From NCBI GenBank assembly GCA_003694635.1, contig RFKQ01000056.1, positions 1 through 45,040 on the forward strand: a stretch of DNA of 45,040 bases. Reading direction: 5' to 3'. Shown one piece after another: positions 1 to 8,192 of the stretch. A model generated the notes under the pieces. The model ran no database searches. It was not told the origin of the DNA and was given only the letters and a program-made list of their open reading frames with translations. Within the stretch, counting starts at the first letter, position 1. Each line of letters opens with the position of its first letter. The DNA is from Planctomycetota bacterium (GTDB lineage: Bacteria > Planctomycetota > J132). The translations under genes were made by a program, and so were the position numbers.

Positions 1-182
1 TATTTTTAGTAAGTATGTATCGTTTTGGGACATCTTACTCCAAAAAACGATAAAACCTTTACCCATGAAAAAATTTATTCCTCTTTTGAAAAAAGATAAC
101 TTCCTAAAAATAAAGAAAATATAAAAAATTTAAAAAAAATTTAAAAAATCTAAATCAAATGGAATGATTTTTGCTAAAAAAT

Positions 183-204
183 ACCCGATATCATATCGGG
201 TTTT
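183..204 (+). terminator. Terminator-like hairpin at the left edge of structured repeat copy 1
   Basis: The arms ACCCGATA (183-190) and TATCGGGT (194-201) are perfectly complementary around a 3-nt loop, with an A-rich run before and TTTT after. This fits a factor-independent terminator, possibly for a gene left of the window. The 3' arm overlaps the 5' strand of the repeat's outer stem (198-208), so the two helices cannot form together. The second copy of the repeat lacks this hairpin. Confidence 0.5.
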
Positions 205-373
205 CTCCTACTCCCTCGCCCTCGGGAGGCGGGTCGGTATAGGGCGAACCTGGATGGGAGAAAACCCTCTTTTCCAAATAAAGTAAGCTGTTCTCTCATT
301 TCCCCAAGTGAGAAGCACCAGACTTATAAAGGGAGGGTTTTGTCAATCTAATATCCCCACCCTGGGTGGGGAT
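195..373 (+). repeat. Structured repeat element, copy 1
   Basis: Positions 196-248 match 12496-12548 with only about three differences. Predicted structure: an outer stem GGGTTTTCTCC (198-208) with GGAGAAAACCC (257-267); an inner stem TCGCCCT (216-222) with AGGGCGA (241-247); a variable imperfect stem around 280-325; and a terminal palindrome CCCCACCC-T-GGGTGGGG (355-371) extended by an A-T and a T-A pair. The order conserved core, variable stem, terminal hairpin is the same in copy 2. No plausible protein is encoded. It could be a non-coding RNA or a MITE-like non-autonomous element; the sequence alone does not decide, and the strand is arbitrary. Confidence 0.7.
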
Positions 374-646
374 GCTAAAAAAGTATACCAAAGTACAGCA
401 AATTTTCACTCAAATAAAAATTTTGAAAATCCAGCCAATAATCATTTTGCAAAAGTGAGAAATAGGGCAAAAATCTTAATAGAATCTGCAAATTTAGTAA
501 AGTGAGATGACATAGAATCGAAATTTCGTATGAATCCACATACTTGTCTTACCTAGTTGATGGCTCACTTTGTCCGTTTCGCCTTGATAAGCCTTATGAT
601 GTTGAAAAACTACAGATAGAGAGTTTGAAAAAATCGTCGTTTTTTC
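374..646. other. AT-rich non-coding stretch, no gene recognised
   Basis: Short open frames exist on both strands here, but none has a ribosome binding site or recognisable protein character, and one runs through the repeat's terminal hairpin. I see no feature until the promoter at 647. The far left (1-182) is likewise A/T-rich and empty. Confidence 0.5.
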
Positions 647-675
647 TTGACAATACTTCTGTTTCCCCTTATAAT
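647..675 (+). promoter_or_regulatory. Consensus sigma70-type promoter for the gene at 818
   Basis: TTGACA (647-652) and TATAAT (670-675) are both perfect hexamers separated by exactly 17 nt. The expected start near 682 would give a 5' leader of about 135 nt. A second, weaker match lies downstream: TTGACG (729-734), 17-nt spacer, TTAGAT (752-757). The next gene begins at 818 with AGGAGG at 807-812, so these are most simply tandem promoters for it. Confidence 0.65.
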
Positions 676-817
676 TCTCAGTGGAATTAAAAAAAGCGCG
701 CTCTGACAAAAAGTTGCTTGATGAAAGTTTGACGGTAGTCATAAAATAATGTTAGATACGACTATGCGTCGATTTGAGATGAGAGTTTCCCTACGGCCCA
801 GCCCTTAGGAGGCGATT

Positions 818-2779
818 ATGAGTGATGATTTCAAGCTAATTTTAGCATCTGTAGATACTCCCCGCTCACCTCATCTTGTCCGAGAACTAGCGAATCTATT
901 CTGCTTAGATGAAGAGACCGCACAAGATATCTTAGAAAGCCCTCCGATTATCCTTCTAGATAGTCTTAGCTTGCCGGTAGCAGGACGGATTAAGCAAAAA
1001 ACAAAAAAATTAGCCTCTTTGGGAGCAAGGCTTACGATTACAGATAACCCTTTAGAAGAGGAAATCCTAAAGGTAAATTGGCCGGAATTGCCGGAGATTG
1101 TGCTTCAATCTCAACAAGAAGTGGAAAACCCACAGCAATCTGCCTCCGCTGAGGCAATAGAGACGACCTCGAATTCTCAAGAATCAGACTTGGCTTCAGA
1201 AGTTCCAATTGTCTTAAATTACAACGGAGAGATGAATCTTTTTGTCTGTCCTTGCTGCAACGCCGCGTTCCAGATGCAACAAGTCAAATCCAAAGATATG
1301 GAGAGTTTAAAAGAAAATCTCAATATACACTCCTCGAAAACCCCTCCTATGGGAATCATCCAAACTTTTACCAAAGAGACTGAGGAAAGAGAGACGCCTC
1401 CAGCAAATTTTACTAAGCCAGAGGCGGATGAGGTTTCTTCTGCCTCTGGCATCCAGTTAGGGCAAAGCCAGGAAATCTTCGTAGAGGATGAAGTTCAATC
1501 TTTTGAAAATTCGCCCCAAACGGATCAAGTTGCCCCTTCTTCTTCCAAGGAAGAGCTTGAGATTGTTCATGAAGAGGTTCTCCCTGAAGAAGATCCTCCC
1601 CTGAGAGAGGATAGTGAGGAGGTGATTTCCCTCGCAGCAGAAGAAGTGGTAGAATTTGAAGTAGAATCGGAGGATGCCACCATCTCCTTCGATGCTCAGA
1701 CATCTACCCAACCGACTTCCTCCATTTTGGAACTAGAGGAAGATGCCGTTCTGGATTTGGCTACCCAAGCCGCCTCAGAGGAAGAGAGTTTGGATTTGGA
1801 AGAAAGCCAGCCAAGCCTTCCGGTGGAGGATCCAGTTATCGAAATCACCGATGTTCCTCCAGCAGATTTTTCTGAAATGGAAATTTCCTTTGATTCTCAA
1901 GCTGATTCCCAAGAAGAACCGTTAGAGTTGACTGGAGATCTCGACCCTTTAGAAGAGCCAGAGAAATTGGAGACTACGTCCTCTGCTTCATCGCCACAAG
2001 AATTGGAAACAGAACAAGCCCTCCAGTCTTCCAATGCTCCCTCCTCACTGAAGGAAAAATCAGAGGAAATCGATCTCGATGCCCTTAGCCCCATGGAAGA
2101 AGAGGAGCTAGAATCCGAAGATGATCTAGAGGTTTTAGAATCGGATGCAACTTTTAAAGCTGTCGATGATTCCGGAGACGAATTGCTGGTCAACTTAGAC
2201 GGCCTTCTTCCCATATACGAAAGCGAAGAAGAGTGGGTGGATCCGGCCAAAGCTTTGCAAATTATTCAAGAAGATAAGGTAGAAAATGATCCCATTCTTA
2301 GCTCTCAATTATCGGAGCCAAGTGATCCAGCTTTTGAGCCCTTGAGTAAAGAAGAAGCGCTCCAGATGATGGCCACCTTAGCACCAGGAAAAAAAAGCAA
2401 ATCCACCACAAAATCTGCTCGCTCAACTGCACTTTCTAAGTCCAAAAAATCCGTAAAATCAGCAAAATCTTCCCGCGTCTCCTCTCCCAAAAAAAAGGAG
2501 CCCCCCCCCTCCAAACTTTCTTCCGCCTCCCCGCCTTCCGAAGAGCACACAGGCCCCCATGGGGTGGTGATTTCGAGGATTACAGGGGAAGAAAAAAAGA
2601 AAAAAGCGGCCAAGCTTCTCGCAGAAATCAAGCAAATCCCTCTCAAAGAAGCCATGAAGCTCACCTCTCAAACCATAATCTCGGTGGTGAAAGGGGTGGA
2701 TAAAGACTATGCGGATTCTATCTTCCGCAAATTTAAGTCCGTTGGCATCTCTGCTCGGGTGGTTACCAGACGAACGTAG
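818..2779 (+). CDS. Acidic protein with two L7/L12-CTD-like modules and a CPCC motif
   Basis: 653 aa with AGGAGG five bases before the ATG. Residues about 5-75 and about 590-650 both read like the C-terminal domain of ribosomal protein L7/L12: a helix with LKEA-type pattern, a VVKGV-type loop, a second helix and an A(R)V strand; the resemblance is clearest at the C-terminus. Residues 141-152 hold LFVCPCCNAAF, a possible half zinc-knuckle. Residues about 160-510 are strongly acidic, Glu/Ser/Asp-rich and probably disordered. A Lys/Ser-rich basic stretch (about 520-575) precedes the last module. No signal peptide or membrane segment is seen, so it is probably cytoplasmic. Its function is unknown. 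It lies upstream of a tRNA and the pilus motor cluster but is not obviously in one operon with them. The domain call is by eye. Confidence 0.75.
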   Translation: MSDDFKLILASVDTPRSPHLVRELANLFCLDEETAQDILESPPIILLDSLSLPVAGRIKQKTKKLASLGARLTITDNPLEEEILKVNWPELPEIVLQSQQEVENPQQSASAEAIETTSNSQESDLASEVPIVLNYNGEMNLFVCPCCNAAFQMQQVKSKDMESLKENLNIHSSKTPPMGIIQTFTKETEERETPPANFTKPEADEVSSASGIQLGQSQEIFVEDEVQSFENSPQTDQVAPSSSKEELEIVHEEVLPEEDPPLREDSEEVISLAAEEVVEFEVESEDATISFDAQTSTQPTSSILELEEDAVLDLATQAASEEESLDLEESQPSLPVEDPVIEITDVPPADFSEMEISFDSQADSQEEPLELTGDLDPLEEPEKLETTSSASSPQELETEQALQSSNAPSSLKEKSEEIDLDALSPMEEEELESEDDLEVLESDATFKAVDDSGDELLVNLDGLLPIYESEEEWVDPAKALQIIQEDKVENDPILSSQLSEPSDPAFEPLSKEEALQMMATLAPGKKSKSTTKSARSTALSKSKKSVKSAKSSRVSSPKKKEPPPSKLSSASPPSEEHTGPHGVVISRITGEEKKKKAAKLLAEIKQIPLKEAMKLTSQTIISVVKGVDKDYADSIFRKFKSVGISARVVTRRT

Positions 2780-2909
2780 TTTCCCCTTGACTTATTAGAA
2801 GCCTTGGCTCGATGTTTTAGTTTAGAATGTTTAGGAATTTTAGAAAAAACTGAACTTAGCTATTAAAATTTGGCGCCAGTGTGGATCCCTTTTACACTCC
2901 AACCTTAAA

Positions 2910-2981
2910 GCCCAAGTAGCTCAACGGTAGAGCACAGCTTTCGTAAAGCTGGGGCTGTGGGTTCGAATCCCACCTTGGGCT
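2910..2981 (+). tRNA. tRNA-Thr (anticodon CGT)
   Basis: A complete cloverleaf can be drawn. The acceptor GCCCAAG (2910-2916) pairs with CTTGGGC (2974-2980), with discriminator T. The D-arm has the stem GCTC/GAGC. The anticodon arm is CAGCT-TTCGTAA-AGCTG with anticodon CGT, which reads ACG codons. The T-arm is GTGGG-TTCGAAT-CCCAC. No CCA is encoded, so it must be added by the CCA-adding enzyme. A short T-rich run follows the gene. Confidence 0.95.
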
Positions 2982-3303
2982 TTTCTAAAGAAAGCTCCCA
3001 ATGAACAACTAAACCAAAAAACATTGGCTGTATTTCAAAAAAATCGGCGCTGGAAGAGTTTTTGGGAATGCCAATTTTTCTCACTCCCCAATAATAAAAA
3101 AATTCATCCTTATGATGTCAAACTGAGATATGGATAAAGGAAGTGTCCCGGTTAGTTGCTATCAGTATTCCCCCTCTCCAGCAAAACCGCAAACTCAAAG
3201 TATTTCCCGCAACCCCCTAGGTATTTTATTGATAAAATATTAAAAATATCAAAATCATAACTGCTAGCTCAAGAAAAATCCAATCCAAATCCGTGGAGGA
3301 AGT
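2982..3303 (+). promoter_or_regulatory. Leader region of the pilus motor cluster with an AT palindrome
   Basis: This 320-bp region holds no gene. TATTTTAT-TG-ATAAAATA (3222-3239) is a perfect 8-bp-arm inverted repeat about 65 bases before the start at 3304, suitable as an operator or small hairpin. GGAGGA (3295-3300) is the ribosome binding site. No convincing promoter hexamers were found. Confidence 0.4.
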
Positions 3304-5022
3304 ATGGCGAAGAAGAGGAGAATGCTCGGGCAAATCCTCCTAAAAAAGGGCAAGATCACCCAAGAACAGCTCGAGGAAGCCCTGGAATATCAAGAAGAAC
3401 ACGGCTGCCGTTTGGGCGAGGCGTTGATAAAGCTAAAACACGCTGACCCAGAAACTATCGCAAAGGCCATTGCCAAACAAAACTCCCTCCCTTACGTCAA
3501 CCTCACCGGTGGTGAGCTATCCAAGTCCCTTGTCGAAAGCGTTCCTAAGGACGTGGTCTCGGAGCATTTTATCGTACCCGTCAAGAAAAAAGGACGCTCT
3601 CTTATCGTAGCTTCTGCCGATCCCCTTGACTATATCACGCTAGAAAACCTACGCTTCCTCCTGGATGTGGACTCGGTAGAGTGCGCCATTGCCTCCCATG
3701 AAGCCCTAACTATGCTGATTTCGAAATACTACGGTCTTGAGGATAAAATCGACGATATGATCCAAGACCTTACCAACGCAGATATCGCTGTGCGGGATGA
3801 CCTGGAAGACCTAGAAGTTCCAGAAGATGAAGAGGATGGCGATGCGCCCGTGATTCGGCTGGTAAATCTGATCATTTCTGAGGCCGTGAAAAAGCGAACC
3901 AGCGATATTCATATCGAGCCTATGGAGAAAAAACTGCGGGTACGCTATCGCATTGATGGAATGTGCGTGGAGCAGGAATCCCCTCCAAAAAAGCTGCAAA
4001 ACTCCATCATCGCCCGGGTAAAAATTATGGCCAAAATGGATATGGCTGAAAAGCGACGCCCCCAAGACGGTAGAATCAAAATGAAATGCGAGGGCAGAGA
4101 AATCGATCTCCGGGTAAACTCCCTACCCGCCACCCATGGCGAAAGCGTGGTACTCCGAATCCTAGACAAGGAAAAAGCCCTCAAGGATTTAGAAGACTTA
4201 GGCCTGCACGAAACCGATTACAACCGCTTTCAAAAGATCATCAAACGCCCCAACGGCATCTTCCTGGTCACCGGTCCAACCGGAAGCGGCAAAACCACCA
4301 CCCTCTACGCAGCCCTGAAAAAGCTCAACCGCCCCGAGGTGAAAATCATCACCGCCGAACACCCCATCGAATACAACCTCCCCGGCATCAACCAAGCCGA
4401 AGTAAAACACCAAATCGGCATGACCTTCGCCAAAATCCTTAAGGCAATGCTTCGCCAAGCTCCCAATATCATTCTGGTAGGCGAGATTCGGGACAAGGAA
4501 ACCGCCGAAACCGCCATACAAGCCGCCCTAACAGGCCACTTGGTCTTCTCCACCCTCCATACCAACGACGCTCCCTCCGCAATCACCCGCCTGATCGATA
4601 TGGATGTCAAACCATTTCTGGTGGCATCATCGGTGATCGCCGTCCTAGCCCAACGGCTCATCCGTCTCCTATGCCCAAGCTGTAAACAGCCCTACGAGCC
4701 AAGCGAGGCGGAATTGCGTTCGGTGGGTTTAAGTAGAGAAGAGGCCATTGGCAAGCAATTCTACAACGCTGTGGGATGCGAAGATTGTGGACAAAGCGGC
4801 TACAAAGGGCGTCAAGGCGTCTATGAACTCATGGAAGTGGATTCCCAAATGCGGGAACTAATCTTCGCTTCCGAACCCACAGAGCGTATCCGAGAATACG
4901 CTCTCTCGTCCACGATGACCTCTCTCCAGCAAGATGCCCTTCGCAAGGTGATGGAGGGCAAAAGCACCATAGATGAGGTTTTGCGATTGACCCACCGAGC
5001 CGATTTGACCCTGGAATACTAG
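3304..5022 (+). CDS. PilB/GspE-family assembly ATPase (paralogue 1, altered Asp box)
   Basis: 572 aa; cytoplasmic hexameric ATPase that powers polymerisation of type IV pilins or secretion pseudopilins. An MshEN/GspE N-terminal domain (about 5-140, opening RMLGQILLKKGKIT) precedes the motor core: Walker A GPTGSGKT at 324-331, Walker B IILVGEIRD, His box HLVFSTLHTN and a zinc-binding CPSC...CEDC pair before GYKGRQGVYELM. The Asp box reads TAEHPIE instead of TxEDPxE, and the usual RQDPD before Walker B reads RQAPN, so two conserved acidic residues are lost while the Walker B glutamate stays. It heads the cluster PilB-PilT-PilB-PilC. Whether it is a PilB, a GspE or an adapted paralogue cannot be settled here. 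Confidence 0.93.
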   Translation: MAKKRRMLGQILLKKGKITQEQLEEALEYQEEHGCRLGEALIKLKHADPETIAKAIAKQNSLPYVNLTGGELSKSLVESVPKDVVSEHFIVPVKKKGRSLIVASADPLDYITLENLRFLLDVDSVECAIASHEALTMLISKYYGLEDKIDDMIQDLTNADIAVRDDLEDLEVPEDEEDGDAPVIRLVNLIISEAVKKRTSDIHIEPMEKKLRVRYRIDGMCVEQESPPKKLQNSIIARVKIMAKMDMAEKRRPQDGRIKMKCEGREIDLRVNSLPATHGESVVLRILDKEKALKDLEDLGLHETDYNRFQKIIKRPNGIFLVTGPTGSGKTTTLYAALKKLNRPEVKIITAEHPIEYNLPGINQAEVKHQIGMTFAKILKAMLRQAPNIILVGEIRDKETAETAIQAALTGHLVFSTLHTNDAPSAITRLIDMDVKPFLVASSVIAVLAQRLIRLLCPSCKQPYEPSEAELRSVGLSREEAIGKQFYNAVGCEDCGQSGYKGRQGVYELMEVDSQMRELIFASEPTERIREYALSSTMTSLQQDALRKVMEGKSTIDEVLRLTHRADLTLEY

Positions 5023-5091
5023 CGCAACTAGAGGAAAAACCCTTTTTTTCTGCAAAACGGAAAAACCCGTGAAAAAAAATAGGTAGAAGCG

Positions 5092-6180
5092 ATGACCATA
5101 CAAATCGAAAAACTTCTTGAGCTTGCTATCGATAAAAAGGCCTCCGATATCCATATCGAGGTGGGGCGCCCCCCTACACTGCGCATCAATGGACGCCTAA
5201 AAACCCTCAACACCCCGCCTCTTACCCCCGATGATACCATGCGTTTGATGAAAAGCATCTCCTCGGAACGCTGCCAACAAGAACTTAACGAACAGGGAGG
5301 AAGCGATTTTGGATTTGCCTTCGGAGAGAAGGCCCGCTTTCGTGTAAGCTTGCTCAAACAAAAAGGCAATGTGGGAATGGTCCTGCGCCAAATCTCCAAT
5401 ACCCTCCTAAGCCTGGAAGAAATTGGCCTCCCCCCCATCATCAAAACCTATTGCCTCGCCCCGCGAGGCCTGTTTCTTGTCACCGGCCCCACCGGCAGCG
5501 GCAAGTCCACCACCCTAGCCTCGATGATCGACTTCATCAATCAAGAAGTAGACCGGCATATCATCACCATCGAAGACCCCATTGAGTTTTATCACACCCA
5601 TAAAAAATCCATTGTGATTCAACGGGAAATCAATGTGGATGTGACCAATTTCTCCGAGGCGCTCCGCCGAGCCCTCCGGCAAGATCCAGATGTGATCCTA
5701 GTAGGGGAAATGCGCGATTTAGAGACCATCTCCGCCGCCATCACCGCCGCGGAAACCGGACACCTGGTCTTTGGCACCCTCCACACCACCGGGGCAGCGG
5801 AGACTGTCAACCGCATCATCGACGCCTTTCCTACCAATCAACAAGCCCAAGTGCGAGCCCAGCTTTCTGTGGGCCTTTTGGCCGTGCTCTCCCAAACCCT
5901 GCTACCCCGCCTAGACGGCAAAGGACGCATCGCCGCCTTTGAGCTTATGGTGGTCACCCCCGCCATCTCTCACCTCATCCGCGAAAACCAAACCCACCGG
6001 ATCACCTCTGCTATCCAAACCGGGGCAAAGTATGGGATGCAATTGCTCGATGACCACCTCTTTCGACTCTTTAAAGAAAAAAAGATCAAATACTCCGATA
6101 TGATGGCCAAGTGCGTCCACAAAGAGGAACTGCAACGCAAGGTAAAAGCCTACACGGCAGAACAAAATGCAAAAAAATAA
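5092..6180 (+). CDS. pilT: Type IV pilus retraction ATPase PilT
   Basis: 362 aa; cytoplasmic ATPase that depolymerises pili to drive twitching, adhesion or DNA uptake. It has the PilT N-terminal PAS-like domain (KKASDIHIEVGRPP near the start), Walker A GPTGSGKS (132-139), Asp box TIEDPIEF (159-165), Walker B VILVGEMRD, His box HLVFGTLHTT and the PilT hallmark AIRNLIRE, here AISHLIRE. It lacks the tetracysteine zinc site of PilB, as expected. Its length matches the family's usual 340-370 aa. It sits 69 bp after the first PilB-like gene and 120 bp before the second. A retraction motor argues that this is a true retractable pilus rather than only a secretion system. Confidence 0.95.
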   Translation: MTIQIEKLLELAIDKKASDIHIEVGRPPTLRINGRLKTLNTPPLTPDDTMRLMKSISSERCQQELNEQGGSDFGFAFGEKARFRVSLLKQKGNVGMVLRQISNTLLSLEEIGLPPIIKTYCLAPRGLFLVTGPTGSGKSTTLASMIDFINQEVDRHIITIEDPIEFYHTHKKSIVIQREINVDVTNFSEALRRALRQDPDVILVGEMRDLETISAAITAAETGHLVFGTLHTTGAAETVNRIIDAFPTNQQAQVRAQLSVGLLAVLSQTLLPRLDGKGRIAAFELMVVTPAISHLIRENQTHRITSAIQTGAKYGMQLLDDHLFRLFKEKKIKYSDMMAKCVHKEELQRKVKAYTAEQNAKK

Positions 6181-6300
6181 ACGGAAATCCTTAAGGGAGA
6201 CTTGATTTCTGCAAAAATTTTAGTATTCTTAAAAGAAAGACAAAGCGGAGAAAAAGTTTCTCTATTTGCGCTCTAAATTTTTGACAAATCCATAAGGAGA

Positions 6301-8049
6301 ATGGGGAAAGCACACCCAAAACATAGCATTTCCCCCCCTTCAAAAATGGCGAAAAGTCTGGGTGAATTACTAAAAGAAATGGAGCTCATCACAGATGAGG
6401 AATTGAAGAAAGCCCTAAAAATCCAGCGCAAAAAAGGAGGCGCCCTAGGGAAAATTCTCGTGGATCTGGGCTATATCTCAGAAGAAGATGTAGGCTTTGC
6501 CCTAGCCGCCCAAATGGGAATGGATGTGGTGGACCTGGATGAGATTGAAATTCCCCAAGAAGTCCTGGATATGGTGGATCCCACCTTTGTGGAAACCTAC
6601 CGAGTTATCCCCTATATGCTCGAAGAGGGGGTTCTCTATGTGGCTCTCGCCGATCCTATGAATATCAATGTTCTTGACGATTTGCACTTTATGGTCAACT
6701 GCAAAGTCCAAGGCGCTGTGGCCACAGAAGAACAGGTCAACCGAGCCATCGAAAAATATTACTCCTCCGAAGAGGGAGAAAGCATCGAAGATATTCTCCA
6801 AGAAATGCGAGAAACCGAAGAGGAAATGGCCCTGCTCGAAGAGAAAAAAGTCCCCGACCTCGCCGACCTAGAAAGCCAAGCCAACTCCACCCCCGTCATC
6901 AAATACCTCAACCTCATCCTCCTCCAAGGCATCAAAGAACGCGCCGCCGATATCCATATCGAACCCTTCGAAAAAGAACTAAAAATCCGTATGAAAATCG
7001 ATGGCGTCCTGCGGGAAATGATGTCCCCCCCTGTCCACCTCAGTATGGCCATCACCTCCCGAGTGAAGGTGATGTCCAAACTCGATATCGCCGAAACTCG
7101 CCTCCCCCAAGACGGCCGAATTGAACTCACCATCGGCGGCCGACCAGTGGACCTACGGGTGTCCACCCTCCCCACCATGCACGGCGAAAGCACCGTGATG
7201 CGAATTCTCGATAAAACCAATGTCAACCTAGATCTGGAATGCCTCGGCCTAAAGCCAAACGAACTAAAAGTCTTCCGAGCTCTAATCGCCAAACCCAACG
7301 GTATTGTGCTTGTCACCGGCCCCACTGGAAGCGGCAAAACCACCACCCTCTACTCCGCTCTCAGCGAAGCCAACACCATAGATACCAAAATTATCACCAC
7401 AGAAGATCCCGTCGAGTACGACCTCGAAGGCGTCATCCAGGTGCCCGTGAACGAAGAAATCGGAGTCACCTACGCCTCCTGCCTGCGGGCTATCCTACGA
7501 CAAGACCCGGATAAAATCCTCGTAGGCGAGATCCGAGACAAAACCACCGCCCAAATTGCCGTCGAAGCGGCCCTCACAGGCCACCTCGTCCTCTCTACCC
7601 TCCACACCAATGACGCCCCCCTCACCATCGCCAGAATGCTGGATCTCGGCATCGAACCCTTCCTGGTCTCTGCCACCCTAGAAGCGGTGATCGCTCAGCG
7701 CCTAGTGCGAAAAATTTGCACCAATTGCATCGAAGAATATGAACCCACAGATGAGGAACTCTATGAGCTCAACCTCACCAAAAAAGATGTAATGGGAAAG
7801 AGCTTCTACCGCGGCGCTGGATGCAAAACCTGCAACAAAATGGGCTACAAAGGAAGACAAGCCCTCTATGAAATCCTCCTTATCAACGAAACACTGCGCA
7901 ACCTTATCCTCGACGAAGCCCCCGCCTCCCAACTGAGACAAGCCGCCCGTGAGAACGGAATGCGAACCCTGCGGGAGTGCGGAATAGCGAAAATCCACGA
8001 AGGAATTACCACCATCGAAGAAGTGGTCCGCGAGACCGTGTTTGCTTAG
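6301..8049 (+). CDS. PilB/GspE-family pilus extension ATPase (paralogue 2, canonical motifs)
   Basis: 582 aa. It has the same architecture as the gene at 3304: N-terminal MshEN-type domain (SLGELLKEMELITDEEL), Walker A GPTGSGKT (340-347), Asp box TTEDPVEY, RQDPDKILVGEIRD Walker B, His box HLVLSTLHTN and the zinc pair CTNC...CKTC. All catalytic motifs are intact, so this is the better candidate for the working extension motor. Start: the ATG at 6301 has AAGGAG almost touching it, which is too close for a normal Shine-Dalgarno site. The ATG at 6346 (MAKSLGELL) starts where homologues usually do but has no ribosome site. I kept 6301; the true start is uncertain. The PilC gene follows 143 bp later. 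Confidence 0.93.
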   Translation: MGKAHPKHSISPPSKMAKSLGELLKEMELITDEELKKALKIQRKKGGALGKILVDLGYISEEDVGFALAAQMGMDVVDLDEIEIPQEVLDMVDPTFVETYRVIPYMLEEGVLYVALADPMNINVLDDLHFMVNCKVQGAVATEEQVNRAIEKYYSSEEGESIEDILQEMRETEEEMALLEEKKVPDLADLESQANSTPVIKYLNLILLQGIKERAADIHIEPFEKELKIRMKIDGVLREMMSPPVHLSMAITSRVKVMSKLDIAETRLPQDGRIELTIGGRPVDLRVSTLPTMHGESTVMRILDKTNVNLDLECLGLKPNELKVFRALIAKPNGIVLVTGPTGSGKTTTLYSALSEANTIDTKIITTEDPVEYDLEGVIQVPVNEEIGVTYASCLRAILRQDPDKILVGEIRDKTTAQIAVEAALTGHLVLSTLHTNDAPLTIARMLDLGIEPFLVSATLEAVIAQRLVRKICTNCIEEYEPTDEELYELNLTKKDVMGKSFYRGAGCKTCNKMGYKGRQALYEILLINETLRNLILDEAPASQLRQAARENGMRTLRECGIAKIHEGITTIEEVVRETVFA

Positions 8050-8192
8050 ATTTTCATCACCCGTTCATGGGTAGGAATGGAGAAGTTGGAAATCATTGTA
8101 AAATAAATAGGGCAATTTCTAGGGACTAGAAAGGAGTTCCTTCAAGGCCTCCTCTTTCGAAATTGAGGAAGACCTTGTAAAACTAGGTTGGA

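Noticed and set aside
308-742. Short open frames on both strands before the first gene (308-505 plus, 494-742 minus)
   Set aside because: One crosses the terminal hairpin of the structured element and the other covers the consensus promoter; neither has a ribosome site or protein-like composition.
1413-2671. Several long reverse-strand frames opposite the acidic gene
   Set aside because: They result from biased Glu/Ser codons of the real gene on the plus strand.
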